From: JBCCEV01 sp039030125
GTDB lineage: Bacteria > Pseudomonadota > Gammaproteobacteria > Ga0077536
Reading direction: 5' to 3'
Length of the DNA: 43,188 nucleotides
Assembly: GCA_039030125.1 (NCBI GenBank)
Contig: JBCCEV010000012.1
Span: forward strand, 1 to 43,188
Shown here: positions 25,526-34,023 of the stretch, piece after piece
How positions within the stretch are numbered: the stretch's first letter is position 1
How the letters are laid out: every line of letters starts with the position of its first letter
Position numbers and translations under genes: made by a program
Notes under the pieces: model-generated
What the model was told of the DNA's origin: nothing
Seen by the model: only the letters and a program-made list of their open reading frames with translations
Databases searched by the model: none

Positions 25526-26847
25526 TGCACGTAGTTTTCGTTGTCTTCCGGGGTTTGCGGAAGAGGATCGCAAACCACTCGATTGCGACCCATTTCCTTG
25601 GCGCGGTAAAGTGAGCGGTCGGCATCGCCGAGCAGTGCGTCGAAACTTTGCGACGCCTCCGGAGTCATTGCGCTGACGCCGAAACTCGCCGTCAGCACGC
25701 CGCGTGGCGTGCGATCGTGGGTGATCCCCAAATTCTCAAGCTTTTCGCGAATTTGCTCGGCGACCAAAGCGGCACTGCCGCTGTTGGTGTCCGGAAGTAA
25801 GATGGCGAACTCTTCGCCACCATAGCGGGCGGCCAGGTCACCGCCACGGCGCAGGCTGTTCTCCAGCAGGGTTGCGAGCTGGCGCAAGCAGGCGTCGCCA
25901 CCGGGATGGCCATAGCGATCGTTGTATTCCTTGAAATGATCGATGTCGACCAGGATCAGGGCCAGAGGCTGTTGGGCACGCGCTGCACGATTCCATTCCC
26001 GCTCGAGGGTATAGTCAAAACGGCGGCGATTCGCGATACCGGTCAAACCATCAAGGGAGGACAGCTTTTCAAGTTCCTTGGCAAGCTGTTCAGCGCGCTC
26101 TTTTGCTTCGCGGAGCTCTATCTCCGTTTGTTCGCGACGGGTGAGGTCCGCGGCCAGCTCGGTATTGAGGTTTTCGACGTGAACCTTGCCTTCTCCCAGT
26201 TCGTTAGCGAGTTCGGCATTGAGACGTTGTGCGATCTGGTTCTGCATTAAGAATCGATGATTGTTGATCGCCATGAGCATCATCGCTGGGATGTACACCA
26301 CTATTGTGCCGGCGCCTAAAACAAAATTTATTTGATCACCCGTCGCAAGCATCGCGAACCCGGGAGGCACCATTGCTGCGACAAGCCAGGCAAATATGCC
26401 CTCCGGGACAAAGCCATAAGCTGAAGCAATCCAGGCTGCCGACGATGCCAGCCACAGCATAATCAGCAGCCGATACTCTGGTGGTGACACCGGCACCAAA
26501 AAAAACGAAAGGCCCCACATCACTCCGGAGCAAAAAAGTGCCGCGATCAACAGGCGGTTCGCACTACCCGGCAAGCGGCGCGATTTTAGCCGGCGATGCA
26601 GCAATGCGCGGAGCGCCGACGGTATGTTGACCAATACAAACCAAGCAAGCACCACCGGCGCGGAAGCTTGGCCGGCAAGCAACAACGTGAGCACCACGGC
26701 GGAAGCGAAGTTCGATGCTAAATCGATGGTGCCGTGACGATAGGCCTCGAGAAAGCGGTTGGAGCGCGCCTCGACGAATAAGCGTTCGCGGCTCGTGTAG
26801 ATTTCAACGAGCGACGGGGACGGCGTCGGGTTCGCTTGCTCAGACAA
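25522..26847 (-). CDS. Membrane-bound diguanylate cyclase (GGDEF domain)
   Basis: 441 residues. About 5-6 membrane helices (near 43-60, 63-80, 98-120, 126-146, 150-168, 175-195) form a sensor region. A coiled coil (about 203-262, EL/KE heptads) leads to a GGDEF domain from about 262. The active site is G343-G-E-E-F347, the substrate helix is DIDHFKEYNDRYGHPGGD, and an RxxD inhibitory site R334-D337 lies five residues before GGEEF. It should therefore make cyclic di-GMP with product feedback. The apparent start codon is TTG without a good ribosome site. Last gene of a seven-gene minus-strand run. The signal it senses is unknown. Confidence 0.87.
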   Translation of the reverse strand: MSEQANPTPSPSLVEIYTSRERLFVEARSNRFLEAYRHGTIDLASNFASAVVLTLLLAGQASAPVVLAWFVLVNIPSALRALLHRRLKSRRLPGSANRLLIAALFCSGVMWGLSFFLVPVSPPEYRLLIMLWLASSAAWIASAYGFVPEGIFAWLVAAMVPPGFAMLATGDQINFVLGAGTIVVYIPAMMLMAINNHRFLMQNQIAQRLNAELANELGEGKVHVENLNTELAADLTRREQTEIELREAKERAEQLAKELEKLSSLDGLTGIANRRRFDYTLEREWNRAARAQQPLALILVDIDHFKEYNDRYGHPGGDACLRQLATLLENSLRRGGDLAARYGGEEFAILLPDTNSGSAALVAEQIREKLENLGITHDRTPRGVLTASFGVSAMTPEASQSFDALLGDADRSLYRAKEMGRNRVVCDPLPQTPEDNENYVH

Positions 26848-26860
26848 AATCGCTACCGAT

Positions 26861-27256
26861 TTAAACTAAAAACCGATCGTCGATTTCCACTTGAAGCGCC
26901 GCCGCCAGCCCATTGGTCTCGTTGGCGAGCGCGATAACGGCAAGCAGTTCGGCGTGTTGCTCATCAGTCATGCCTTTGGCCTTGGCTGCTGCGGTATGGG
27001 AATGAGCGCAGTAAGAACATTGATTGGTCGCCGATATGGCAACATAAATCATTTCTTTGGTCAGCGGGTCGATTGCACCAGGTGCCATCACGGTTTTCAC
27101 CGCGTCCCAGGTGCGCGCCAATTGTTCCGGATTATTCGCCAGCGCCTTCCAGAAGTTGTTAATGAAGTCGGTCTGGCGCACTTTACGAATGTCGTCGTAG
27201 ACGGCCTTAACAGAATCCTCGGCGTGTTCATATTCAATCAGCGAAACGGTGCTCAT
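26861..27256 (-). CDS. Carboxymuconolactone decarboxylase / AhpD-like protein
   Basis: 131 residues from the ATG at 27256, 13 bp after the stop of the aminotransferase gene; the open frame extends further but overlaps that gene. The core motif NQCSYCAHSHTAAAKAKGM carries CxxC and the adjacent His of AhpD-like peroxidases. AhpD-type proteins use the cysteines to reduce hydroperoxides. True carboxymuconolactone decarboxylases usually lack that pair, so an antioxidant or redox role is more likely. The ribosome site is weak. It sits 13 bp upstream of the GGDEF gene. Confidence 0.82.
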   Translation of the reverse strand: MSTVSLIEYEHAEDSVKAVYDDIRKVRQTDFINNFWKALANNPEQLARTWDAVKTVMAPGAIDPLTKEMIYVAISATNQCSYCAHSHTAAAKAKGMTDEQHAELLAVIALANETNGLAAALQVEIDDRFLV

Positions 27257-27269
27257 GATGTATTCAGCT

Positions 27270-28373
27270 CTAACCAGTACGTTGGTGGTGGGCGCCCAAG
27301 GCAAGGTCCACAGGCCGCACCCAGCCGTAGGGATCATCCTTTTCGCCATACTGGATAGCGGTCAGTTCCTTGTAAAGTTGAGTCGCAACCGGGCCCGGCT
27401 TACCGTCGCCAATTGTGATATCTCGGCCTTGATAACCCAATCTCCCGACCGGCGCTATGACCGCCCCAGTCCCCATCCCGAAAATTTCTGTGATCGCGCC
27501 GTTTTGTAAACCGTCAACGACTTCATCGATACGGATACGACGCTCGCTCATCGCGTAGCCGAGATCTGGAGCAAGTGCCAAGAGCGAGCGCCGAGTCACC
27601 CCTTCCAAGATTGCACCGGTCAAGCTTGGGGTCGCTATCTCCCGTCCCTCGAAAACAAAGGCGATGTTCATGGCGCCAACCTCGTCAACGAAGGTTCTTT
27701 CGATGCCGTCAAGCCACAGTACTTGCTGGTAGCCCTTTGCCAATGCTTCCTCGGTGGCGGCAATGGAACTCGCATAGTTACCCGGCGTTTTTGCTTGGCC
27801 GGTGCCGCCGCGTACCGCCCGCACGTAATCCTCGGAGACATACACCGAGACCGGCGCGAACCCGTTGGCGAAGTAAGGCGCGACCGGCGATAGGATGATG
27901 TAGTGCAAGTATTCATGGCTGGCGCGCACTTCTAGGCTTTTCTCCGTCGAAATCATTACGGGTCGAATGTAGAGCGCTGTTCCGGGTTGGTCTGGGACCC
28001 AGCGGTGCTCGAGTGCAACCAAGCTTTCGATCGCCTCGAGGTGTGCGTCTAGATCGACAGGTGGCATGCCCATTCGAAGTGCCGACTCGTTGAACCGCTC
28101 GGCATTGAGTTCGGGGCGAAACAGGTTGATGCCGCCATCGGCGCGTCGATACGCCTTGGTACCGTCAAAGATCATTTGTCCGTTGTGATAGACCGTGGTG
28201 GCGGGGTCCAAGGTAATCGGTTGATAGGCGCCGATGGTGGCGTTGTGCCAGCCTTTGCCAAGCGAGAAATGTTGCGAGAACATGCGATCGGTAAAGCACC
28301 TCCCGAAACCAAGTTCTGTGGGCAACTCTGGGTGCGCATTTTCCGCGACCGGTTCGATACGAAGCTCGGGCAT
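27270..28373 (-). CDS. ilvE: Branched-chain amino acid aminotransferase (class IV, large BCAT type)
   Basis: 367 residues, the length of the eukaryote/Bacillus-like BCAT class, longer than E. coli IlvE. Evidence: MFSQHFSLGKGWHNA, the phosphate-side VYHNGQMIFDGTKAYRR, the PLP lysine K195 in GGTGQAKTPGNYA, and GTGAVIAPVGRL. It transfers amino groups between branched-chain amino acids and 2-oxoglutarate in the cytoplasm. AGGA lies 8 bases before the ATG. A weak hairpin CCGTGCCT/AGGTACGG at 28398-28419 lies in the 77-bp gap to the preceding aminotransferase and might modulate read-through. Cotranscription with 26861-27256 (13-bp gap) is likely. Confidence 0.87.
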   Translation of the reverse strand: MPELRIEPVAENAHPELPTELGFGRCFTDRMFSQHFSLGKGWHNATIGAYQPITLDPATTVYHNGQMIFDGTKAYRRADGGINLFRPELNAERFNESALRMGMPPVDLDAHLEAIESLVALEHRWVPDQPGTALYIRPVMISTEKSLEVRASHEYLHYIILSPVAPYFANGFAPVSVYVSEDYVRAVRGGTGQAKTPGNYASSIAATEEALAKGYQQVLWLDGIERTFVDEVGAMNIAFVFEGREIATPSLTGAILEGVTRRSLLALAPDLGYAMSERRIRIDEVVDGLQNGAITEIFGMGTGAVIAPVGRLGYQGRDITIGDGKPGPVATQLYKELTAIQYGEKDDPYGWVRPVDLALGAHHQRTG

Positions 28374-28450
28374 TAGAATTCCTATGAATGAGCAGTGCCG
28401 TGCCTTAATTCAGGTACGGAAAGTAAATGTCGCGTAATCCTAGTCGCGCT

Positions 28451-29380
28451 TCAAGACACAATAACCGGCGTAGCCCAGCGCGCGTCGCTTTGCGCCTGCC
28501 AGTAGCGGGCCCGGATCTCCAAGGTGGTTTCGCCAGGACGACCGTCGCCAACGGGTTGGCCGTCTAGGCTCACGATTGGCATCACCCCGCCGGCGGTGCT
28601 GGTGATGAAAATCTCGTCGGCGGCGTACAAGAGGTCCGCTGAGAACATTTCCACCCGCACCGGTATTTCAAACTCAGGGGCGAGATCGATAATCGTCTGG
28701 CGGGTAATCCCTTCGAGAACGCCGCGTGCTGGCGTCCAGAGTTCACCTTCGCAAAGCGCAAAGATATTAAAGCCAGGACCTTCGGTCACCTCACCTGCGG
28801 CGTTGCACAATACCGCGGCCTCGGCATTACGGTCGTAGCTTTCAAGCTGCGCGTTGACCAGATCGCCCCAGTGGAAGTTTTTGATTTTTGGATCCATGGA
28901 CCGCGGGTCCATACGCACAGCATTCTTCGCCACGATCAGGTTGGAGCCTTTTAACTGGTCGTCTGGTTCAATGATCCAAACATAAGGGATCGCAAAGGCA
29001 TAGAAGCGGTTGTCATAATCACGTGGGTCGCGGCTGCCGGTCTGTGGTACCCCACGAGTGGCGATCAACTCGACATACGCATTCTTGATGCCGCTGCGAC
29101 GTACGCACTCAAAGGCGACATCGCGCATTGCATCACGACTGAGCGGCGGCGTTAACCGCAGTTTCTCCCAGCCCCATTGGAAGCGGTCAAAATGATCATC
29201 CAAGCGAAAGAAATTGCCGTCCCATACAGCGACGACAGTATAGGTGCAGTCCGATTTTGTGAAGCCAGCATCGGTGAGCGGGATCCGGGCTTCGGCGATT
29301 GGAACATATTCACCTTCGACCCAAGCGCACCCGTTTGCAAATTTGTTGTCGATATCAAGTGAAACCGCTGATTGGCTCAT
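28451..29380 (-). CDS. Class IV aminotransferase resembling (R)-selective amine transaminases
   Basis: 309 residues from the ATG at 29380 (an upstream TTG is possible). Fold type IV PLP enzyme; the lysine is K167 in KIKNFHWGDL and the phosphate is held by EGPGFNIF. Against remembered Arthrobacter ATA-117 (RATA), the whole layout is alike: GCAWVEGEYVP, SDCTYTVVAVWDGNFFRLDDH, YVWIIEPDD and STAGGVMP all align to its motifs (residues 17-27, 43-63, 133-141 and 261-268). The position usually occupied by the BCAT substrate-carboxylate arginine could not be confirmed, so D-amino acid or branched-chain activity remains possible. It is followed after 77 bp by a second class IV enzyme. Confidence 0.82.
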   Translation of the reverse strand: MSQSAVSLDIDNKFANGCAWVEGEYVPIAEARIPLTDAGFTKSDCTYTVVAVWDGNFFRLDDHFDRFQWGWEKLRLTPPLSRDAMRDVAFECVRRSGIKNAYVELIATRGVPQTGSRDPRDYDNRFYAFAIPYVWIIEPDDQLKGSNLIVAKNAVRMDPRSMDPKIKNFHWGDLVNAQLESYDRNAEAAVLCNAAGEVTEGPGFNIFALCEGELWTPARGVLEGITRQTIIDLAPEFEIPVRVEMFSADLLYAADEIFITSTAGGVMPIVSLDGQPVGDGRPGETTLEIRARYWQAQSDARWATPVIVS

Positions 29381-29413
29381 CTGCTCATTGTTCCCCAGAT
29401 TTTGCAATTACGT

Positions 29414-30742
29414 CTAGAAAGTATACGAAAGAAATGTCTGGACGACTGTAAAGTTGTCGTTGCCCAAAAGCTCTTGTGCGGCGTCGTCAGGGGTTGACCA
29501 CGCAATACCCGCGTAACCGTAGAAACGTGTTCCGAGGAAATACTCAACACCAAAGTTGATCTCGTCAGCCCAGTCGGTCGAGGAAACAGGGCGCCCAAAG
29601 TACTGAGGTTCTTCCAAGTCATGGCGATAATAGTAGGCGGTTAAGGCCCAGTTGGGCGCTGGGAAAGCCTTGAGTTTGAACATTTTGGTGACCTGGTTTT
29701 GATTAAACAGGTGGTACTCCCCGGCGATCTCGCCTTGATACCAGGTATCCCAATCACGCTTGAAAATCGTGTAGAACAGGCCGCGGTATTCTTCGTTCTC
29801 TGGCGTATCCGCCTCATCGCCAGACAGGTGGCTGTAGCGAAAAGTGAGTTGGGGCTTCCAAGCTAACGTCGCGAACGTATATTGCCCCTCCACATACCAA
29901 CCCATCGCGTTGTTTTCGCGACCACCGTTGTCATCGTCTTCCCCGAGTTCCAAGACCCACTCGCCGAACAGGAGAAGGTGATCAACCCCCGGAACCTTGA
30001 CGTTGTGGCCGCGAACATTCCAGGCATTGATGCCGTCAAGGTTAAATACGTTGCCTTCAAGCACCTCGAGATACATGGCGCCAAAGGTCCCTGCATCAAG
30101 TCCGGCCGTCTCGACGTTGACGCCGACGGTGCGGCTGTCGCCAAGGTCTTGATCGGTACGCAGCCAGAACACGTCACTGCGCCAGCGTTCGCGATTGATC
30201 TTGAGGATCGCGGAGTTGCGCCAGGCTTCAAATCCGCCGGTCCAATATTGACCATCTTCGCCGCCCTGATTAAAGTTGCCGTCGCCGATGATAAAACCAT
30301 CGCCCACCCAGAAATCTCGACCGCCAACAGACAATTCGAAAGTGCCGTCGCGCCAACCTACATAAGCGTGATCAGAGTCGAGGGCCTCATCGCCCGACCT
30401 CGCGACTTGACCTGAAATTTCTCCATCGAGGGTGGTGGTTGCCGCCACCACGGAGGCGCCAGCAAAGAATTCGCCGTGATCGAGCTCCCAGCCGACATCG
30501 AGCTTGGGTTTAACCATTGCGTAGGCGGTGCTGCGCTCGCGTTCGCCAATTGAATCAAACGCGCCCAAACCGTAATTAACCCCGGTGCCGTACTGAAGTC
30601 CGAGGCGGGTGTTGATTGTCAGTTGCGCGCGGAGCCGGTCCTTTTCATAAGCCTCGAACGAGTACGCCGGAAGGGCTGTGAGGCTCGAAAGGACGATCGC
30701 CAGCAGCTTATTCGCCTCCCGCAGGGCGACTGGCGATTGCAC
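29414..30742 (-). CDS. Outer-membrane porin-like beta-barrel protein
   Basis: 442 residues. A signal peptide (about 1-28, LLAIVLSSLTALPAYS) is followed by alternating aromatic/polar strands such as AYVGWRDGTFELSVGGRDFWVG and YGYAGIAWSTP. The C terminus ends in SYTF, the terminal Phe used by BamA-dependent beta-barrels. Members of this type form about 16-18-strand channels for small solutes. The specific solute is unknown; the aminotransferase genes beside it suggest amino acids or amines, as an inference only. The apparent start is GTG with a poor ribosome site; it begins 3 bp after the stop of the cyclic-nucleotide-binding protein gene. Confidence 0.75.
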   Translation of the reverse strand: MQSPVALREANKLLAIVLSSLTALPAYSFEAYEKDRLRAQLTINTRLGLQYGTGVNYGLGAFDSIGERERSTAYAMVKPKLDVGWELDHGEFFAGASVVAATTTLDGEISGQVARSGDEALDSDHAYVGWRDGTFELSVGGRDFWVGDGFIIGDGNFNQGGEDGQYWTGGFEAWRNSAILKINRERWRSDVFWLRTDQDLGDSRTVGVNVETAGLDAGTFGAMYLEVLEGNVFNLDGINAWNVRGHNVKVPGVDHLLLFGEWVLELGEDDDNGGRENNAMGWYVEGQYTFATLAWKPQLTFRYSHLSGDEADTPENEEYRGLFYTIFKRDWDTWYQGEIAGEYHLFNQNQVTKMFKLKAFPAPNWALTAYYYRHDLEEPQYFGRPVSSTDWADEINFGVEYFLGTRFYGYAGIAWSTPDDAAQELLGNDNFTVVQTFLSYTF

Positions 30743-30745
30743 GGC

Positions 30746-31114
30746 TTAGCTATTCTCTCGCAGCGCAACGCCCATCTTACGCAGGCGCTCGGCAAGCACT
30801 TTCATCACATGGAGTGAGAAAAAAGGCGTTTGTTGAACCATGAAAAGGAAGCGCTGTTCATTGACCGGCGCCAATCGGGAATCAGCACAGGCGGTGGCGG
30901 TAGCGCTGCGGGCTTGTGAATCGATGAGCGCCATCTCGCCGACCAGGTCGCCGGGCCTTGCGGTCGCCAGGAGCTGGCCACCGACCGACAATTCCACTTC
31001 GCCTTCGATGACTACATACATCAGATCTCCCACGTCCCCTTCGGCAAATATCGGCTCACCGGCAGCGAAATCGAGCATGTCGTTGGTGTTTTCGAACAGC
31101 CGCAGCAGATCCAT
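30746..31114 (-). CDS. Free-standing cyclic-nucleotide-binding domain protein
   Basis: 122 residues, essentially one cNMP-binding domain. The phosphate-binding cassette is G59-E60-M-A-L-I-D-S-Q-A-R69-S-A-T, with the conserved Glu and Arg that hold ribose and phosphate. No HTH follows the C-terminal helix, so this is not a CRP-type regulator. It could sense cAMP or cGMP, or act as a subunit for a partner. GAGGAAAG precedes the ATG. It is 12 bp after the hydrolase gene and 3 bp before the porin gene, which indicates one transcript. The bound nucleotide is unknown. Confidence 0.83.
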   Translation of the reverse strand: MDLLRLFENTNDMLDFAAGEPIFAEGDVGDLMYVVIEGEVELSVGGQLLATARPGDLVGEMALIDSQARSATATACADSRLAPVNEQRFLFMVQQTPFFSLHVMKVLAERLRKMGVALRENS

Positions 31115-31126
31115 CAGCTTTCCTCA

Positions 31127-32137
31127 TCAGGCTCTCAGTAGTTCGCCCAGCGCATTATCAACGAAATCGAGATCATTTTGAGTCATGCCGAACCCTGCCG
31201 CATGTCCCCACTTGGATGGCACCACCCTGAGTTCGGCGTTGGGCATTAATTCGACTTCTTTGGCGTTATCGGCAACGCGGAAGTACAAATCAGTTTCGCC
31301 GGGCATAACGATCGCGCGGCAACTGATGGCGCCCAGAGCATCCGGGAGTGACCCCTGGAATTTATCATTGTTGCTGATATCCGCCGCCAACCAGGTATTT
31401 GCCATCGCGACCAAGTTATTGGCGTCGTTTTCCAAAAAATAACCTTGCGTAAAACGAACCACATCATCCCAAGAGCTCAAACCGAGCTGTTCATACAGCC
31501 CCTCGCGGTAAAAGTCCTGTGAGAACAGCCAGCCCGCGTAGACATGTCCGAATGCCAACAATCCGCGCATTGGCGCCTGGGTATACCAACCCTGGGCAAA
31601 TTCAGGATCGGTTTTTAGCGCCGCCAGTGCACTCGAGATAAAGACCGAGTTGTGTTCAGAAATTTTAGAGGCGCCACAAATCGGCGCAATGCTCTCGATC
31701 ATTTCAGGGAATAGCGCGCCCCACTGAAACGTCTGGGCCGCACCCATCGAGAACCCCGTCACCATTTTCAGGCGTTCGATGCCCAGTGCTTCGGTGACTA
31801 ACTGATGCTGGCACATCACGTTGTCGTAAAGCGTGGTTAGAGGAAAGGCGCCGCGCCCGTAAGGCGGCGCGGTGTTGCTGGGCGAGGTGGAAAAGCCGTT
31901 GCCTAGCATGTTGGGGATGACGATAAAGTGCGTGTCTGGATCAATGGCACGGCCGGCTCCGAAAAAGTATTCGTTGTGCGGGTGCCTGCCGCCGTAAAAC
32001 GTCGGAATGACCACGGCATTGTCTTTTTCCGTATTGAGCGTGCCGTAGGTTTGATAGGCCAACTGCACCCGTAAACTGACCCCACCTTGGGTGGTGAAAT
32101 CGTTAATTTCAAAAATCTCGTAATCCTGCGCGGTCAT
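31127..32137 (-). CDS. Alpha/beta hydrolase of the homoserine O-acetyltransferase (MetX) family
   Basis: 336 residues from the ATG at 32137 with GGAGAA 7 bases upstream. Nucleophile elbow TGFSMGAAQ (S130), acid D283 (PGETDLYF) and base H312 (SKWGHAAGF) make a Ser-Asp-His triad. YGTLN, NMLGNGFSTSPSNT and the cap region FGHVYAGWLFSQDFYR are typical of MetX relatives. MetX itself acetylates homoserine; many relatives are acyltransferases or hydrolases of other substrates. No methionine gene is adjacent, so the physiological role is open. First gene of a seven-gene run on the minus strand. Confidence 0.82.
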   Translation of the reverse strand: MTAQDYEIFEINDFTTQGGVSLRVQLAYQTYGTLNTEKDNAVVIPTFYGGRHPHNEYFFGAGRAIDPDTHFIVIPNMLGNGFSTSPSNTAPPYGRGAFPLTTLYDNVMCQHQLVTEALGIERLKMVTGFSMGAAQTFQWGALFPEMIESIAPICGASKISEHNSVFISSALAALKTDPEFAQGWYTQAPMRGLLAFGHVYAGWLFSQDFYREGLYEQLGLSSWDDVVRFTQGYFLENDANNLVAMANTWLAADISNNDKFQGSLPDALGAISCRAIVMPGETDLYFRVADNAKEVELMPNAELRVVPSKWGHAAGFGMTQNDLDFVDNALGELLRA

Positions 32138-32223
32138 CGTTGTTCTCCGTCCCCTCGTTGAGCGTTCGGTCGCGGCTCGTAATAATGGTGGCTGAATGCT
32201 CACCGCTAATCCAAGGATCCAGC

Positions 32224-33273
32224 ATGGATAAAGCAGAAATCAAGCGATTTTCAGGACGCGTCTTTGACGATATCAGTGCCTCGATGATGGTGGGGCTTGC
32301 TTATATCGGCGTGAAAGCCGGCCTTTTTAAGGGGTTGGAGAAGATTGGTCCAGCCAAAGCCAGTGCCTTGGCGGCCGCGTGTGGGCTACAGGAGCGCTAC
32401 GTGCTCGAATGGGCAAAAGGGATGACCGCTGGCGGCTACATCGAACACGATCCGGCGGCGGATACCTACCACCTCAGTGACGAGCATGCCTACCTGTTGG
32501 CATCGCAGGGCACCGATCACTTCGTCGGGGGGATGTTCCTCAATTCGATCGCATGTCTGGGCGTTGCTCCGGATGTTCTTGAGTGTTTCTCCGCCGGCGG
32601 CGGTGTGCCTTTTGAGGCGTTTGGACCGTGTTGCATTGAAGCATGCGATCTTGCGAGCCGCGGCATCTACGAGGCCCGTTTAGCATCTTATTGGCTACCG
32701 CAGATGCCGGAAGTGATTGAGAAACTCGAGCGTGGCGGTCGGGTTCTTGATTTTGGTTGCGGCAGCGGTGTTGCCGCTACGGTCATTGCACAAGCATTTC
32801 CCGCGGCCCACGTCGTCGGGCTGGATGTCGATGAATCCTCGATTGAGCGCGCGCGTGAGCTCGCCAAGGATGCATCGGCGAAGCCTGAGTTCGTGCGGGT
32901 AAGTTCTAGTGATTACGAGCCGGATGACGGCTTTGATCTGATCATGGCGGGAGATTCGGTGCACGATCTTGCACAACCACGTGAAACGCTCGCCGATATC
33001 CGCCGTTTACTGAAGCCAGACGGGACGTTCTTTATCATTGAGCCGCGTGCGGGAGACACGCTTGCCGATAATACTAATCCCGTCGGTGCGATGTTCTACG
33101 GATTCAGCGTATTTCACTGCATGACCCAATCGTTGGCGCGCGACGGCGCTGGACTTGGTGCATGCCTTGGACCAGCGGCAATTGAGTCGTTGGTCAAGGA
33201 GGCCGGTTTCAGTCAGTTCGAAGTCCTGGACATCAAAAGCCCAGTCAATATCTTTTGCGCCGCCCGGCCTTAG
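32224..33273 (+). CDS. Class I SAM-dependent methyltransferase with N-terminal winged-helix domain
   Basis: 349 residues from the ATG at 32224 (AAGGA 7 bases upstream). Residues about 20-95 form a winged-helix dimerisation domain, including VGLAYIGVKAGLFKGLEK and the DTYHLSDEHAYLLA end. The SAM domain begins at VLDFGCGSGVAATV (174-187), then VVGLDVDESSIERAR. This matches Rv2258c-like methyltransferases and small-molecule O-methyltransferases of the same shape. Substrate unknown. It is divergent from the hydrolase gene, with the two start codons 87 bp apart, and converges on the FliT-like gene. Confidence 0.82.
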   Translation: MDKAEIKRFSGRVFDDISASMMVGLAYIGVKAGLFKGLEKIGPAKASALAAACGLQERYVLEWAKGMTAGGYIEHDPAADTYHLSDEHAYLLASQGTDHFVGGMFLNSIACLGVAPDVLECFSAGGGVPFEAFGPCCIEACDLASRGIYEARLASYWLPQMPEVIEKLERGGRVLDFGCGSGVAATVIAQAFPAAHVVGLDVDESSIERARELAKDASAKPEFVRVSSSDYEPDDGFDLIMAGDSVHDLAQPRETLADIRRLLKPDGTFFIIEPRAGDTLADNTNPVGAMFYGFSVFHCMTQSLARDGAGLGACLGPAAIESLVKEAGFSQFEVLDIKSPVNIFCAARP

Positions 33274-33282
33274 GCCAAGACG

Positions 33283-33600
33283 TTACTGCGAGTAGCTCTG
33301 CTGCGCGCGTCGACCGCGGTTGATCAGTTTTAATTCGTCAACCACCTGATCCCTGCGTTCGCAAAGCTTAGTGTTCAGCGCCGCATGTTGGTCGCGCAAG
33401 CTTTGTAATGCGCCGCGGGCCATCTCGACATCGCTGGCAATAAGTTGTTCAGCAATTGCGATCTGTGCGTTTACGGTCTCGGATATGCCGCTGTAATCGT
33501 TTTCAGTAAATTGGGTTGTGAGCCGCGCGGTCAAGCGATCAAGCTGCGTCTGAAGTGACTTGTCATTATCCGAGTGCATGGGAAATGGAGCCGACTTCAT
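33283..33600 (-). CDS. FliT-like flagellar protein
   Basis: 105 residues from the ATG at 33600, chosen for GCGAGG seven bases upstream; a later ATG at 33579 is possible. It is all-helical with a heptad-rich centre (LTARLTTQFTENDYSG, EQLIASDVEMAR). The family call rests mainly on position, directly after fliS and overlapping it by 35 bp, and on size. FliT is the export chaperone for FliD and can bind FlhDC. The sequence similarity seen by eye is modest. Confidence 0.6.
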   Translation of the reverse strand: MKSAPFPMHSDNDKSLQTQLDRLTARLTTQFTENDYSGISETVNAQIAIAEQLIASDVEMARGALQSLRDQHAALNTKLCERRDQVVDELKLINRGRRAQQSYSQ

Positions 33601-34012
33601 TGGTAACCTCGCCATAGGTCTGACGCGCGGTTTGTTCGATACCAACCCAGCCGGCGCGAATTTCGCCAAGAATTTCGATCACCTGGTTTAGTTTTGTCTC
33701 GTCGTTGTCGAGGTTGGCCTCCAACAAGGTGCGCGCGCTGAATTCGTAAAGGTCGTCTAGGTTTTGAGCAATCTCATGACCTTCGTCAATCGCCAGGCTG
33801 GCCCGCAGACCGTCGATAATCGATATCGCCAGGCTGATGGCAGAGCCTTTCGCGCTTATGTCGCCGTTGGCCAACGCGGCGCGGGCCAAGCAGATCTTCT
33901 CAACCGCGCCGTCGAGCAGCAGCAAGATAAGTCGGTGCGGATTCGACGATTCAATGTTGGTGCGAAGACCGAGGTTCCCATACTCTGTTGCAGCGCTAGT
34001 CTTTCTGTTCAT
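33566..34012 (-). CDS. fliS: Flagellar chaperone FliS
   Basis: 148 residues. ESSNPHRLILLLLDGAVEKI is the diagnostic FliS segment, preceded by a disordered N terminus and followed by helices containing LYEFSARTLLEANL and EILGEIRAGWVGIE. FliS binds the C terminus of flagellin and keeps it unfolded and unpolymerised until export. It is 11 bp after fliD, typical of one transcript. Confidence 0.93.
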   Translation of the reverse strand: MNRKTSAATEYGNLGLRTNIESSNPHRLILLLLDGAVEKICLARAALANGDISAKGSAISLAISIIDGLRASLAIDEGHEIAQNLDDLYEFSARTLLEANLDNDETKLNQVIEILGEIRAGWVGIEQTARQTYGEVTNEVGSISHALG

Positions 34013-34023
34013 GAGAGAGCCTT

